Shown: positions 39,632-48,553, counted from the first letter of the stretch. The stretch: DNA of 64,000 nt from Saccharothrix sp. HUAS TT1 (GCF_040744945.1 NZ_CP160453.1:7502001-7566000), one strand, 5' to 3'. The notes: generated by a model not told the origin, from the sequence alone. Made by a program: numbers and translations.

Positions 39632-39804
39632 TGCCACTCCTACGGCCACAGCTTGCGGAACAGGACGTCGACCGGACGCGTTCCGACGAGCCGCGCACAG
39701 CTCGGTCCACGGGTCGGCATTGGGCGTTGCCGCCCAGCTCGACCCGGAAGCGCACGACCCGTCGGCCGAATTCACCGTGTCGGGAACCACAGACTAAGGA
39801 CGTG

Positions 39805-40452
39805 TCAAGCGGCGTTCGGCAGCACCCCCTGCCTGCACCCGCACCGGCTGCACACCGGGTGGGCGGGCAGCCGCACGTCGGCGAGCAGTTTGCGGGCGTC
39901 GTCGAACGTCGGCACCCGCTGCCCCGGCACCAGTAGGCTGTCCAGCACCTCCTGCCGCCGACGCGCCAGCTCGCGCGAGCGCTCCACCGGGTCCTTCAAC
40001 CGCGCCCGCACCCGCTCCCGCGACTGCTCGCGCGCCAACGTGCCCGCCGGGCTCAACGGCCGCCGCGGCCGCGGCTGGGTCAGCCGGGCGTTGCGCCGGT
40101 TGACGCGCCACCAGGCGCCCAGCGTCATGCCCGCCACCGGGGGGCGCGCTCGACGCGCGCCCCCCTGCCACCACGACCGCAGCCGCGCACGGAGGAAGTC
40201 GTGCGCTACCTGGTCGCGGCTCCTCGGGCTGCCCTGCCTGGCGCCGTCCGGCCTGCGGTCGACCGCCGCGAGCAGGGCATCGACGCTCCACCCCTCGCCG
40301 AACCACGGCTCGACGACCCGGCGCACGGCGGCGCGGTGGGCATCGGGCCAGCTCGCGCGCAGGCAGAGCGCCTCGACCGCCGTGTCGATCTCGGCGTCGG
40401 TCTCGGGGATGACACGGCCGGGCCACTGACGGGGATCTAGTCGAACGCGCAT
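39805..40452 (-). CDS. Hypothetical arginine-rich protein with a C-terminal CxxC pair
   Basis: 215 residues, strongly basic. N-terminal part predicted helical (ETDAEIDTAVEALCLRASWPDAHRAAVRRVVEPWFGE split by loops), middle basic stretch around RRNARLTQPRPRRPL, and end HPVCSRCGCRQG, a likely zinc knuckle. Not recognised; the charge and the knuckle suggest nucleic-acid binding. ATG 40452; 107-base gap to the divergent ArsR gene. Confidence 0.6.
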   Translation of the reverse strand: MRVRLDPRQWPGRVIPETDAEIDTAVEALCLRASWPDAHRAAVRRVVEPWFGEGWSVDALLAAVDRRPDGARQGSPRSRDQVAHDFLRARLRSWWQGGARRARPPVAGMTLGAWWRVNRRNARLTQPRPRRPLSPAGTLAREQSRERVRARLKDPVERSRELARRRQEVLDSLLVPGQRVPTFDDARKLLADVRLPAHPVCSRCGCRQGVLPNAA

Positions 40453-40536
40453 CGCATGGCTCCCTTCGAACAGCTACCGAACATCCGTTCGAGATAGTGC
40501 CACCGACCACCGACAATTCTGGAGTCCCAGTCTTGA

Positions 40537-40546
40537 CTTATATAAG
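40537..40546. promoter_or_regulatory. AT-rich palindrome CTTATATAAG at the ArsR promoter
   Basis: Perfect 10-bp palindrome overlapping a TATATA -10-like element, preceded by TTGACT (40533). Lies 14 bases before ATG 40560, so the mRNA would have almost no leader. Likely the operator of the ArsR-type regulator. Confidence 0.5.
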
Positions 40547-40559
40547 CTGCTCCTGAAAT

Positions 40560-40913
40560 ATGCAGGTCGTGCACGCGTTCGACGTTCTCGGCGATCCGGT
40601 GCGACGCCGCATCTTGGAGCTGCTGGCCGACGGCGAGCTGTCCTCCGGCGCGGTCACGGAGGTGGTCCGCCGGGAGTTCGGCATCTCGCAGCCCGCCGTC
40701 TCCCAGCACCTGCGGGTGCTGCGCGAGAACGGCTTCGCCCGCGTCCGCGCGGAGGGCGCCCGGCGGCTCTACGCGGTGGACGACCAGGGCCTGCGCGAGG
40801 TGGACGAGTGGCTGGACCGGTTCCGCCGGTTCTGGAGCGGGCACCTCGACGCGCTGGCCACCGAGCTCGCGCGCGGCAAGCGCGAGCGACGACTCAAGGA
40901 GGAAGAACAGTGA
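40560..40913 (+). CDS. ArsR-family winged-helix regulator paired with an SRPBCC protein
   Basis: 117 residues. DPVRRRILELLADGELSSGAVTEVV and the recognition helix GISQPAVSQHLRVLRENG, then a wing GFARVRAEGARRLYAV. No cysteine metal site, so it belongs to the metal-independent ArsR group that is typically coupled to AHSA1/SRPBCC genes. The stop overlaps the next start (GTGA). No Shine-Dalgarno sequence is visible before the ATG. Confidence 0.9.
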   Translation: MQVVHAFDVLGDPVRRRILELLADGELSSGAVTEVVRREFGISQPAVSQHLRVLRENGFARVRAEGARRLYAVDDQGLREVDEWLDRFRRFWSGHLDALATELARGKRERRLKEEEQ

Positions 40914-41527
40914 TCGACCTGGCCGACCAGCTCAAGGCCATCCACCGCGAGGTGGGCGAGGGCCCCTCCGACACCGTCGGCCTGCTGCTGCGCCGCACCT
41001 ACGACGCCGCGGCGGAGGACGTGTGGGACGCGGTCACCGACCCGGCCCGGCTGCGGCGCTGGTTCCTGCCCGTCAGCGGCGACCTGCGCGAGGGCGGGCA
41101 CTTCGAGGTGGAGGGCAACGCGAGCGGCGACATCCTGACGTGCTCGCCGCCGAAGCTGCTGCGCGTCACGTACGGCGGCGAGACCAGCGTCGTGGAGCTG
41201 CGCCTCACCGCGGACGACGCCGAGCGGACCACCGTCGAGCTGGAGCACACGGTGCCCAAGGCGGTGGCGGGCAGCGGCGCGGGCGCGCTGTACGTCGGCC
41301 CCGGCTGGGACGGCGCGCTGCTCGGCCTGGCCCTCCACCTGGCGGGTGAGGTGCTGGAGGGCGACGACCCGGTGGCCGCCGCCAACGCGCCGGAGGTCCA
41401 GCGGTTCAACCTGGGCTCCGTCGACGCGTGGACGGCGGCGGTCGAGGCGTCGGGCACCGCCACCGAGGAGGAGCTGGCGGCGGCGGTCGCGGTGGCGAGG
41501 GGCCAGTACGCGCCCGACGTGGTCTGA
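40910..41527 (+). CDS. SRPBCC (AHSA1-like) domain protein
   Basis: 205 residues. START/Bet v1-like fold with the AHSA1 signature FDAAAEDVWDAVTDPARLRRWF-like sequence near 30-52 and GDLREGGHFEVEG. Such proteins have a hydrophobic ligand pocket; ligand unknown. GTG 40910, coupled to the ArsR gene, and AAGGAGGAAG upstream. Confidence 0.88.
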   Translation: MIDLADQLKAIHREVGEGPSDTVGLLLRRTYDAAAEDVWDAVTDPARLRRWFLPVSGDLREGGHFEVEGNASGDILTCSPPKLLRVTYGGETSVVELRLTADDAERTTVELEHTVPKAVAGSGAGALYVGPGWDGALLGLALHLAGEVLEGDDPVAAANAPEVQRFNLGSVDAWTAAVEASGTATEEELAAAVAVARGQYAPDVV

Positions 41528-41531
41528 CCGG

Positions 41532-41672
41532 CTACGGCTCGGAGACCTCGGCTTCGACGCCGTCCAGCGTCGCCTCGACGCCGTCGAAGCCGGGGTCCGC
41601 GGGCGCCGCGTCGTCGGCACGGCACCCGACCAGGGTGAACAGCAGCACCACGGCTGCTGCCAGGGCCCTCAC
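41532..41672 (-). CDS. 46-residue lipoprotein
   Basis: VRALAAAVVLLFTLVGC is a complete lipoprotein signal (lipidated Cys17), followed by only 29 acidic residues with two GVEA repeats (FDGVEATLDGVEAEV). GTG 41672 overlaps the stop of the upstream secreted-protein gene (GTGA), and no frame disruption is seen. Unknown role; maybe a partner of the coiled-coil protein encoded before it. Confidence 0.6.
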   Translation of the reverse strand: MRALAAAVVLLFTLVGCRADDAAPADPGFDGVEATLDGVEAEVSEP

Positions 41673-42058
41673 TTGACGCCGCAGTGGTCGGCCTGGAACC
41701 GGTCGACCCGCCGCTGGGCGTCGCCGAGGCGGTCCAGCTGGTCGGCACGGCGCTCCAGCCGCCGGTCCAGCCGTTCGGCGCGGCCGGTGTCGCCGGCTTC
41801 CCGGGCCTTCCGCGCCTGCTCGCGCAGCCAGGCCGTCGACCCGTGCACGTCCGCCCCGCCGTTGATGCGGGTGGTGAGCCGGTTGATGCGGCCCTCGATC
41901 CTCGGCGCCCGCTCCTCGCACAGCTGCTTCACCTTCTCGGGGCCGATCGTGATGGGCGCGTAGCTGCTCTCCTGGGCGAGGGCCGCGCCCGTCGGGACGA
42001 GCCCGAGCCCGAGCGCCGCGGTCCCGGCGACGGCGATGCGGCGAATCCACGTGTTCAT
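41669..42058 (-). CDS. Small secreted coiled-coil protein
   Basis: 129 residues. Signal peptide about 1-28 (ending ALA). The mature part is helical and charged (IEGRINRLTTRINGG, REQARKAREAGDTGRAERLDRR) with two cysteines (QLCEE, DHCGV) that could form a disulfide. A widespread but uncharacterised actinobacterial type. Divergent from the DUF3140 gene at 42162. Confidence 0.72.
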   Translation of the reverse strand: MNTWIRRIAVAGTAALGLGLVPTGAALAQESSYAPITIGPEKVKQLCEERAPRIEGRINRLTTRINGGADVHGSTAWLREQARKAREAGDTGRAERLDRRLERRADQLDRLGDAQRRVDRFQADHCGVK

Positions 42059-42161
42059 GACGCCCACGGTCGCGCGCGCCGGTGAGGGCCGCGTTCGGCC
42101 GGTGTTCGGATCGCGCAAAGATCGCCGTTTCAGCTCCCGCCTGGCGGCAACCCTCTTCCCC

Positions 42162-42482
42162 ATGAACGACACCCTGTGGGACGAGTTCCACCGCGTGGTG
42201 AACATGACCTCGCACGAGCTGGAGGACTGGCTGCGCACCCGCTCGGCGGGCGAGGACAGCGAGACCGTGCCGGACCAGGCGGGCACGCCGACCGGCCAGG
42301 ACGTGCTGCGGGTGCTGCGCAAGCGGCGCACGGACCTCACCACCGAGGACGTCAAGGTGATGCGCAAGGTCGTGGAGCGGGTGCGCGAGCAGCGGCGGGA
42401 GGACCTGGAGCCGACGGCGGGCGAGGCGCACTGGCGGCGCCGGCTCATGTCCATCGGCCACGACCCGCTCAAGCCCGCCTGA
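42162..42482 (+). CDS. DUF3140 protein, copy 1
   Basis: 106 residues. Signature WDEFHRVVNMTSHELEDWL near the start, GQDVLRVLRKRRTDLTTEDVKVMRKVVERV in the middle and a C-terminal SIGHDPLKP. Small, highly charged, presumably DNA- or protein-binding. A second copy at 47364 shares the VNM, MRKVV and GHDPLK landmarks. Function unknown; often near stress genes. Confidence 0.85.
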   Translation: MNDTLWDEFHRVVNMTSHELEDWLRTRSAGEDSETVPDQAGTPTGQDVLRVLRKRRTDLTTEDVKVMRKVVERVREQRREDLEPTAGEAHWRRRLMSIGHDPLKPA

Positions 42483-42607
42483 GAGCCCGCCTGAGAGCCT
42501 GCTTGGGGGCACGCCTGGGAGCGCGGCCCCGCTCACAACCCGCACGGCCGACCCGAGCCCGAACGGGACACGGCTCGGATCGGCCCCTCACCACGGCACG
42601 ACCGCCG

Positions 42608-43930
42608 TCACCCCCCGTCGCTGACGCTGATCTTCTCGGGGCTGGTCCTCTCGGAGTCGCCCAACCGCACCCCCGCCTCGGGGACCAGGCCGAACTGCAC
42701 GACCTGGCGGCGGGCGAGCAGGTCGGTCAGCCAGTCCACCGCCACCCGCAGCCGGTTGCCGGGCATCGCCAGCAGGTGGTAGCCGCGGGCCACCAGCTTG
42801 GCCGGCGGACCGGTCAGCGGCACGTGCAGCGGGTTGGCGACCGCGCTCGGCCCGGCCAGGTCGACCACGAACCCGAGGTCGCGGTGCCGGTACGTGCCGA
42901 CGTCGCCGTAGCCCAGGGACGCCGCCACGTTGCGCCCGGCCAGCTTGCCCTGCCGCTGCGCGTGCTGCGCCGTCATCGGCGTCGGCTTGCCGTCGTTGAA
43001 CACGTCCGGCACGGCGGCCACGTCACCGGCGGCGAACACGTGCGGGTGGGTCGGCACGGCCAGCGTCGGGTCGACCACCACCCGCCCCTTCACCGTGGCC
43101 AGCGACACCGACTCCACCAGCGGGTCCGGCCGCACGCCGACGCACCACACCAGCGTCCGGGTCGGGATGGAGGTGCCGTCGGTCAGCTTCGCGCAGTCCG
43201 CGGTGACCTCCTCGACGCTGGTCTCCAGCCGCACGTCCACGCCACGCCCCCGCAGCACCCGCGAGGCGGGCTCGGACAGCCGCTCGTCCAGGCCGGGCAG
43301 CACCCGCGGCGCCATGTCCACCAGCACCCACTTGACCTCGGACTCGGACAGCCCGGTGCGCCCGCGCAGCGCCGAACGCGTCAGCTGCTGCCCCTGAGCC
43401 ACCAGCTCGGTGCCCGTGTACCCGGCCCCGACCACGACGAACGTCGCCCGCGCCGCCCGCTCGGCCGGGTCGGTCGCCTGCTCGGCCAGCTCGACCTGCC
43501 GCAGCACGTGGTCGCGCAGGAAGACCGCTTCGGCGACCGACTTGAAGCCGAACGCGTGCTCGGCCACCCCGGGGATGGACAGCAGCCGGGTGATCGAGCC
43601 CGAGGTCAGCACGATCCGGTCCCACTCCAGGACCTGCTCGCGCCCCTCGACGTCCACCACCGCGCACGTCCGCGCGGCTAGGTCGAGCCCGGTCGCGTGC
43701 GCCTGCACGAGCCGGGTGCGCGGCAGCTTGGGCCGCAGCGGCACGGCCACCCGGCGCGGGTCGAGCGAGCCGCCGGCGACCTCGGGCAGCAGCGGCACGT
43801 AGAGCATGTAGTCGGTGGGGTTGACCGCCACCAGCTCGGCGGCGTCGGCCGGCAGCACGCGTTCCAGGGTGCGCAGGCAGTGGTAGCCCGCGAACCCCGT
43901 TCCGACGACCAGCACGCGTGGCTTGCCCAT
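42608..43930 (-). CDS. NAD(P)/FAD-dependent oxidoreductase, type II NADH dehydrogenase-like
   Basis: 440 residues. FAD-binding VVGTGFAGYHCLR at the N terminus, NAD-binding VVGAGYTGTELVAQG near 165, and FAAGDVAAVP near 295; a C-terminal membrane-associating segment (LVARGYHLLAMPGNRL, WLTDLLARR). Likely transfers electrons from NADH to menaquinone without proton pumping. Minus-strand GGGTAC (43968-43973), 37 bases upstream of the start, resembles a SigB promoter and overlaps one facing the HAD gene. Confidence 0.85.
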   Translation of the reverse strand: MGKPRVLVVGTGFAGYHCLRTLERVLPADAAELVAVNPTDYMLYVPLLPEVAGGSLDPRRVAVPLRPKLPRTRLVQAHATGLDLAARTCAVVDVEGREQVLEWDRIVLTSGSITRLLSIPGVAEHAFGFKSVAEAVFLRDHVLRQVELAEQATDPAERAARATFVVVGAGYTGTELVAQGQQLTRSALRGRTGLSESEVKWVLVDMAPRVLPGLDERLSEPASRVLRGRGVDVRLETSVEEVTADCAKLTDGTSIPTRTLVWCVGVRPDPLVESVSLATVKGRVVVDPTLAVPTHPHVFAAGDVAAVPDVFNDGKPTPMTAQHAQRQGKLAGRNVAASLGYGDVGTYRHRDLGFVVDLAGPSAVANPLHVPLTGPPAKLVARGYHLLAMPGNRLRVAVDWLTDLLARRQVVQFGLVPEAGVRLGDSERTSPEKISVSDGG

Positions 43931-44001
43931 GGCCCGATCCCTCCGCCGACGTCCGTTCGGCCAGCGGGTACCCCGGACCGGGAAGGGGTAGACAACTGAC
44001 C

Positions 44002-44718
44002 ATGGCCCTGGGACTGCCCGACGCGATCACCGCCTGTCTCTTCGACCTGGACGGCGTGCTCACCAGCACGGCCGTGCTGCACCGCCGCGCCTGGCGGCGC
44101 ACGTTCGACGACTTCCTGAGCCCGCGCGACGAGCTGCCGTTCACCGAGGCCGACTACCTGACGCACGTGGACGGTCGGCCCCGCTACGACGGCGTGCGCG
44201 CATTCCTCGCCTCCAGGGGCATCACCTTGCCCGAGGGCGAGCCGAACGACCCACCGGACCGCGACACCGTGCACGGTGTCGGCAACCGCAAGAACGACCT
44301 GCTGGAGGCGATCATCCGACACGAAGGCGTGACCCCCTACCCGGGCACGGTCCCCTACCTGCGCGCCGTCGAGGACGCGGGGCTGGGCATCGGCGTGGTG
44401 ACCTCGTCGGCGAACGCCCGCAAGGTGCTCGACGCGGCCGACCTCAGCCCGTTCGTGCAGGCGCTGGTGGACGGCGTGGTGATCATCCGCGACGGGCTGG
44501 CGGGGAAACCGGCGCCGGACTCGTTCCTGGCCGGCGCGCGGCTGCTGGGCGTGCGGCCGGAGCACGCCGCCGTGTTCGAGGACGCGCTGGCGGGCGTGCA
44601 AGCGGGCCGCTCGGGCGGGTTCGGCCACGTCGTGGGCGTGGACCGGACCGGTCAGCGGGAGGCGTTGCTGGCGCACGGCGCGGACGTCGTGGTCGAGGAC
44701 CTGGCGGAGCTGCTGTGA
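44002..44718 (+). CDS. HAD-family beta-phosphoglucomutase-like phosphatase/mutase
   Basis: 238 residues. HAD motifs: nucleophile in FDLDGVLTST (about 13-22), motif II TSSAN near 134, motif III GKPAPDSF, motif IV FEDALAGVQAG. Coupled by a GTGA overlap to a GH65 phosphorylase, the standard pairing in which GH65 releases beta-glucose 1-phosphate and this enzyme converts it to glucose 6-phosphate. The GVGNRKND segment is typical of the GH65-linked group. Confidence 0.88.
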   Translation: MALGLPDAITACLFDLDGVLTSTAVLHRRAWRRTFDDFLSPRDELPFTEADYLTHVDGRPRYDGVRAFLASRGITLPEGEPNDPPDRDTVHGVGNRKNDLLEAIIRHEGVTPYPGTVPYLRAVEDAGLGIGVVTSSANARKVLDAADLSPFVQALVDGVVIIRDGLAGKPAPDSFLAGARLLGVRPEHAAVFEDALAGVQAGRSGGFGHVVGVDRTGQREALLAHGADVVVEDLAELL

Positions 44719-47084
44719 GCGGTTGGCAGATCCACCCCTGGATGGTGCGCTGGGACGGCCTCGCCGTGGACCAGCTGCGCCGGACCGAATCGGTGTTCGC
44801 GCTGTCCAACGGGCACATCGGACTGCGCGGCACGCTGGACGAGGGCGAGCCGCGCGGGCTGCCCGGCACCTACCTCAACGGCTTCTACGAGGAGCACGCG
44901 CTGCCGTACGGCGAGTCCGGCTACGGCTACCCGGAGGCCGGGCAGACGGTCGTCAACGTCACCGACGGCAAGGTGATCCGGCTGCTGGTCGGGGACGAGC
45001 CGCTGGACATGCGCTACGGGCGGGCCCACGCGCACCAGCGCGAGCTGGACTTCCGCACCGGCACGCTGCGCCGCTGCACCGAGTGGGAGTCGCCGACCGG
45101 TCGCCGGGTGACCGTGCGCAGCGAGCGGCTGGTGTCGCTGACCCAGCGGGCGGTCGCGGCGATCCTGTACGAGGTCGAGGCGAACGAGGACGTGCAGCTC
45201 GTCGTGCAGTCCGACCTGCTGGCCAACGAGCCGGTGGAGAACGAGGGCGGCGACCCGCGGGTGGCGGCGGCGCTGAACGAGCCGCTGGAGGCCGACTTCG
45301 CCCACGCCTCGGACCACCGGGCGATCCTGGCGCACCACGCGCGCAACTCGGGGCTGCGGATGGCCGCCGCGATGGACCACGAGCTGGAGGTGGACGACGG
45401 CGTGCGCACCGAGATCCGCGCCGAGGGCGACCTGGCCCGGTTCACCGCCGCCGTCGACGTGCCTGCGGGTGGGAAGTTGCGGCTGGTCAAGTACCTGGGC
45501 TACGGCTGGTCCGCGCAGCGGTCGGTGCCCGCGCTGCGGGCGCAGGTCGAGGCGGCGCTGGCGGGCGCGCGGCAGACCGGCTGGGAGGGCCTGCTGGCCG
45601 AGCAGCGGCGGTTCCTGGACGACTTCTGGGAGGTCGCCGACATCGAGCTGCACGGCGACGACGAGTTGCAGCAGGCGATGCGGTTCGCGCTGTTCCACAT
45701 CATGCAGGCCGCGGTGCGCGGCGAGACGCGGGCGATCCCGGGCAAGGGGCTGACCGGGCCGGGGTACGACGGGCACGCGTTCTGGGACACCGAGATGTTC
45801 GTGCTGCCGGTGCTGGCCTACACGCTGCCGGAGGCGGCGCGGGACGCGCTGCGGTGGCGGCACTCCACGCTGGACAAGGCGCGGGAGCGGGCCGAGGTGC
45901 TCGGCCAGCGCGGGGCGGCGTTCCCGTGGCGGTCGATCAACGGCGCGGAGTGCTCCGCGTACTGGCCCGCGGGGACGGCCGCGTTCCACGTCAACGGCGA
46001 CGTGTCGCACGCGGTGGCGCAGTACGTCAACGCGACCGACGACCGGCAGTTCGAACGGGACTGCGGCACCGAGATCCTGGTGGAGACGGCGCGGCTGTGG
46101 ACGTCGCTGGGCCACCACGACCAGCACGGCGGGTTCCGGATCGACGGGGTGACCGGCCCGGACGAGTACTCGGCCGTGGTGGACAACAACGTCTACACCA
46201 ACCTGATCGCGCAGGAGAACCTGCGCAGCGCGGCGGACGCGTGCGAGCGGCACGAGGACGTGGCCGAGCGGCTGGGCGTGGACGGCGACGAGGTGCGGTC
46301 GTGGCGCAAGGCGGCCGACGGGATGCTCATCCCGTTCGACGACCTGCTCGACGTGCACCAGCAGTCCGAGGGGTTCACCTCGCACGCCGAGTGGGACTTC
46401 GAGGGCACCGATCCCGACGAGTACCCGCTGATGCTGAACCGGCCGTACTTCGACCTGTACCGCAAGCAGGTGGTCAAGCAGGCCGACCTGGTGCTGGCCA
46501 TGCACGTGCGCGGCGACGCGTTCACGGCCGAGCAGAAGGCGCGCAACTTCGCCTACTACGAGGCGCGGACGGTGCGCGACTCGTCGCTCTCGGCGGGCAC
46601 GCAGTCGGTGCTGGCCGCCGAGGTCGGCGCGCTGCGGCTGGCCTACGACTACCTGGCCGAGGCGGCGTTCACCGACCTGCACGACCTGCACCGCAACGTC
46701 CACAACGGACTGCACATGGCGTCGCTGGCGGGCGCCTGGGTCGGCCTGGTGGCCGGGTTCGGCGGGATGCGCGACCACCGCGGCGAGCTGTCGTTCGCGC
46801 CGCGCCTGCCGCCGGGGCTGTCCCGGATGGCGTTCCGCATGTCGTTCCGCGGCACGCGGCTCGCGGTGGAAGTCGAGCCGGGCTCGGTCACCTACCGGAT
46901 CATCGGGGGTGAGGCGCTGCGCACCAGCCACCACGGCGAGCCCATCGTGGTGGAGCCGGGCAAGCCGGTCACCCGGTCCACACCGGACGCGCCCGAGCCG
47001 CCGGAGCTGACCCAGCCGGCGAACCGCGAGCCGGCGCGGAGGGTGCCGCCCGGCGAGCGGTCGCCGGGCGCTCAGCCGTCGTGA
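44715..47084 (+). CDS. GH65 disaccharide phosphorylase (trehalose/maltose/kojibiose type)
   Basis: 789 residues. N-terminal beta-sandwich (RRTESVFALSNGHIGLRGTLDEGEPRGLPG broken by family consensus), (alpha/alpha)6 barrel with catalytic acid near Glu484 in GVTGPDEYSAVVDNN, and C-terminal beta-sheet domain. Phosphorolyses an alpha-glucosidic disaccharide to beta-glucose 1-phosphate. Cytoplasmic. Trehalose or maltose is the best guess, since subfamily residues cannot be judged by eye. Its 3' end overlaps the converging DUF2945 gene by 13 bases. The last about 40 residues are a proline-rich tail outside the fold. Confidence 0.9.
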   Translation: MSGWQIHPWMVRWDGLAVDQLRRTESVFALSNGHIGLRGTLDEGEPRGLPGTYLNGFYEEHALPYGESGYGYPEAGQTVVNVTDGKVIRLLVGDEPLDMRYGRAHAHQRELDFRTGTLRRCTEWESPTGRRVTVRSERLVSLTQRAVAAILYEVEANEDVQLVVQSDLLANEPVENEGGDPRVAAALNEPLEADFAHASDHRAILAHHARNSGLRMAAAMDHELEVDDGVRTEIRAEGDLARFTAAVDVPAGGKLRLVKYLGYGWSAQRSVPALRAQVEAALAGARQTGWEGLLAEQRRFLDDFWEVADIELHGDDELQQAMRFALFHIMQAAVRGETRAIPGKGLTGPGYDGHAFWDTEMFVLPVLAYTLPEAARDALRWRHSTLDKARERAEVLGQRGAAFPWRSINGAECSAYWPAGTAAFHVNGDVSHAVAQYVNATDDRQFERDCGTEILVETARLWTSLGHHDQHGGFRIDGVTGPDEYSAVVDNNVYTNLIAQENLRSAADACERHEDVAERLGVDGDEVRSWRKAADGMLIPFDDLLDVHQQSEGFTSHAEWDFEGTDPDEYPLMLNRPYFDLYRKQVVKQADLVLAMHVRGDAFTAEQKARNFAYYEARTVRDSSLSAGTQSVLAAEVGALRLAYDYLAEAAFTDLHDLHRNVHNGLHMASLAGAWVGLVAGFGGMRDHRGELSFAPRLPPGLSRMAFRMSFRGTRLAVEVEPGSVTYRIIGGEALRTSHHGEPIVVEPGKPVTRSTPDAPEPPELTQPANREPARRVPPGERSPGAQPS

Positions 47085-47287
47085 GGGCGCAGGGCGGAAG
47101 GCTTGTGCACCGCGTCGCGCCCGCTCTTGGCGCTGCGCACGCGGTACTGGGGGTCCTCCTCCGAGGCCCGCACCTTCCGCCCTGCCGCCTCGACGTCCTC
47201 GGTGATCTCCTCGACCACCTCGCCGTGCGTGGTGGAGCCGTGGCTCGACCACTCCACCTCGTCGCCCTTGCGGAACTCCTCGCCCAT
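47072..47287 (-). CDS. DUF2945 (HVA1/TUDOR-like) small protein
   Basis: 71 residues. KGDEVEWSSHGSTTHGEVVEEI and QYRVRSAKSGRDAVHKPSAL are diagnostic of the hypervirulence-associated TUDOR-like family: an SH3-like barrel of unknown role. Divergent from DUF3140 copy 2 across a 24-bp palindrome that contains GGGTAC on both strands. Confidence 0.85.
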   Translation of the reverse strand: MGEEFRKGDEVEWSSHGSTTHGEVVEEITEDVEAAGRKVRASEEDPQYRVRSAKSGRDAVHKPSALRPHDG

Positions 47288-47317
47288 GGTCCGACCTCCT
47301 GGTGACGGGTCTTCCGG

Positions 47318-47341
47318 TCGTTCCGGGGTACCCCGGAACGA
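47318..47341. promoter_or_regulatory. 24-bp perfect palindrome with back-to-back SigB-like -10 elements
   Basis: TCGTTCCGGGGT followed by its reverse complement. GGGTAC reads rightward at 47326-47331 (GNNT at 47307-47310, 15-base spacer) and leftward at 47328-47333 (GNNT at 47349-47352, 15-base spacer). Divergent DUF2945 and DUF3140 starts lie 31 and 23 bases from its edges. The two promoters cannot be used at once. Confidence 0.6.
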
Positions 47342-47363
47342 GCTGCGAACACGGAGGTGGGTT

Positions 47364-47705
47364 GTGGAGGACGACGAGCGCAAGGGCATCCGCGAGGACT
47401 TCGACCAGGCGGTGAACATGTCCGCCGCCGAGCTGGAGGCGTGGTTGGAGCGCGCCGAATCCAAAGAGGTCGGTGATTCGTCGGGCGGCGGCGAGTCGAC
47501 CGGCCACGCCTCCGGTCGCCGGATCGTGACCCTGCTGCGCGCCAAGAAGGCCGAGCTGAGCGACGACGACTACCGGCACATGCGCAAGGTGGTGGGCTAC
47601 GTGCACCGGCACGAGGCGCAGCGGCCGGACAAGGACGTCGAGCACACGGCCTGGCGGTACTCGCTGATGAACTGGGGTCACGACCCGCTGAAGCGGGCTC
47701 GCTGA
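47364..47705 (+). CDS. DUF3140 protein, copy 2
   Basis: 113 residues. IREDFDQAVNMSAAELEAWLE, RRIVTLLRAKKAELSDDDYRHMRKVVGYV (shortened here), then NWGHDPLKRAR. Paralogue of the 42162 protein. GTG 47364 with GGAGGTGG upstream. Promoter inferred in the palindrome at 47318. Function unknown, stress context. Confidence 0.85.
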   Translation: MEDDERKGIREDFDQAVNMSAAELEAWLERAESKEVGDSSGGGESTGHASGRRIVTLLRAKKAELSDDDYRHMRKVVGYVHRHEAQRPDKDVEHTAWRYSLMNWGHDPLKRAR

Positions 47706-47722
47706 GGCGGTGGGGATGAGGT

Positions 47723-47760
47723 GCCCGGCCGGACTCTTGGGGGGATGGGAGTCCGGCCGG
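47723..47760 (+). terminator. Hairpin terminator after DUF3140 copy 2
   Basis: Perfect 13-bp stem CCCGGCCGGACTC (47723-47735 against 47748-47760), 12-base loop. Confidence 0.8.
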
Positions 47761-48038
47761 GTCTTGTCAGGCGGCCAGTTGGGGGGCGGTGGCCGCCTAA
47801 GCCCTCATCGCACGTACAGGTACCCCTGTTACCGGCGACCAATCACGAACTCCGATGGCGACGGGGTGATCTGCGCCATCCCACCGCGTGACACCGTCCA
47901 CAGAGGGCGACGGGCTGACACCACCGAACCGGGACTCCGCACTACTGCGGCCCCGATCGGGCTTTCTCCGGTCGTCGGGTAACCCACAGGAGTGAGAGGG
48001 GCAGCGCTGAGGGCCGCGGCCGGACAGGATGCCGGAAT
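47761..48038. other. Gene-free stretch
   Basis: No convincing coding region on either strand. One imperfect palindrome, CAGGTACCCCTG near 47818-47829, contains a leftward GGGTAC (47820-47825) with no gene to serve. GGGTAACCC near 47976 lies upstream of the next gene. Nothing else seen. Confidence 0.45.
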
Positions 48039-48461
48039 GTGAGCTCAACACCGATCTACGACGAGTTGGCGGCCACCTACCTCGCCGACCTCACACCCGC
48101 GGCCGGCGAGCCCGCCGGACCGGACCGACCCGGCCGCCCCGCCGGCCCTCCCCCGGCGCAGGCCGCGCCACCGCACCCGGGCGCGCACCAGTCCCCGCGC
48201 TCGGCCGGGCACCAGGCCCAGCACTCGGCCACAGCCCCGGCGCCGGCCACGGTCTCCGTCGCGGTCTCGGTGTCGACACCGGCACCGGTCCCGACACCGG
48301 CCACAGCGCCGGCCATGGCACCGGCACCGGCCGCAGTCTCGTCCTCGGTCCCAGCGTCGGCCACGGTCTCGTCCTCGGTCTCGGCGCCGGCACCGGCCTC
48401 GGTTCCGGCGCCGGTCCCGCACCCGGAGCCGGTGGCGGCCCGCAGCCGACCAAAGGTCTGA
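48039..48461 (+). CDS. Hypothetical Ala/Pro/Val-rich protein
   Basis: 140 residues. Only the first 17 (VSSTPIYDELAATYLAD) look folded. The rest is low-complexity, with TPAPVPTPATAPAMAPAP-like runs and many histidine/proline residues. GTG 48039. There is no signal peptide or membrane helix. Its reality rests on position, frame length and the ordered start; the GC-repetitive DNA could keep frames open by chance. Confidence 0.45.
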   Translation: MSSTPIYDELAATYLADLTPAAGEPAGPDRPGRPAGPPPAQAAPPHPGAHQSPRSAGHQAQHSATAPAPATVSVAVSVSTPAPVPTPATAPAMAPAPAAVSSSVPASATVSSSVSAPAPASVPAPVPHPEPVAARSRPKV

Positions 48462-48553
48462 ACCACCTCCGATCTTGACACCGCCTCACGCGGCGGAGTA
48501 GGACGATCGCAGTCGGTAAGACGAGGTCGCCTACCCCGAAAGGGTGGAGCGGA

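Noticed and set aside
38658..39797. A plus-strand Ala/Gly/Ser-rich protein opposite the sunset-type protein
   Set aside because: It is the complement of the EPA repeat tract; the minus strand has the membrane helix, ribosome site and conserved tail.
42483..42607. Terminator after DUF3140 copy 1
   Set aside because: Direct repeats of GCCCGCCTGAGA are present but no stable hairpin was found.
47710..48051. Small genes in the gap after DUF3140 copy 2, on either strand
   Set aside because: No ribosome site, no conserved motif and amino-acid composition typical of non-coding GC-rich DNA; they also cross the terminator hairpin.
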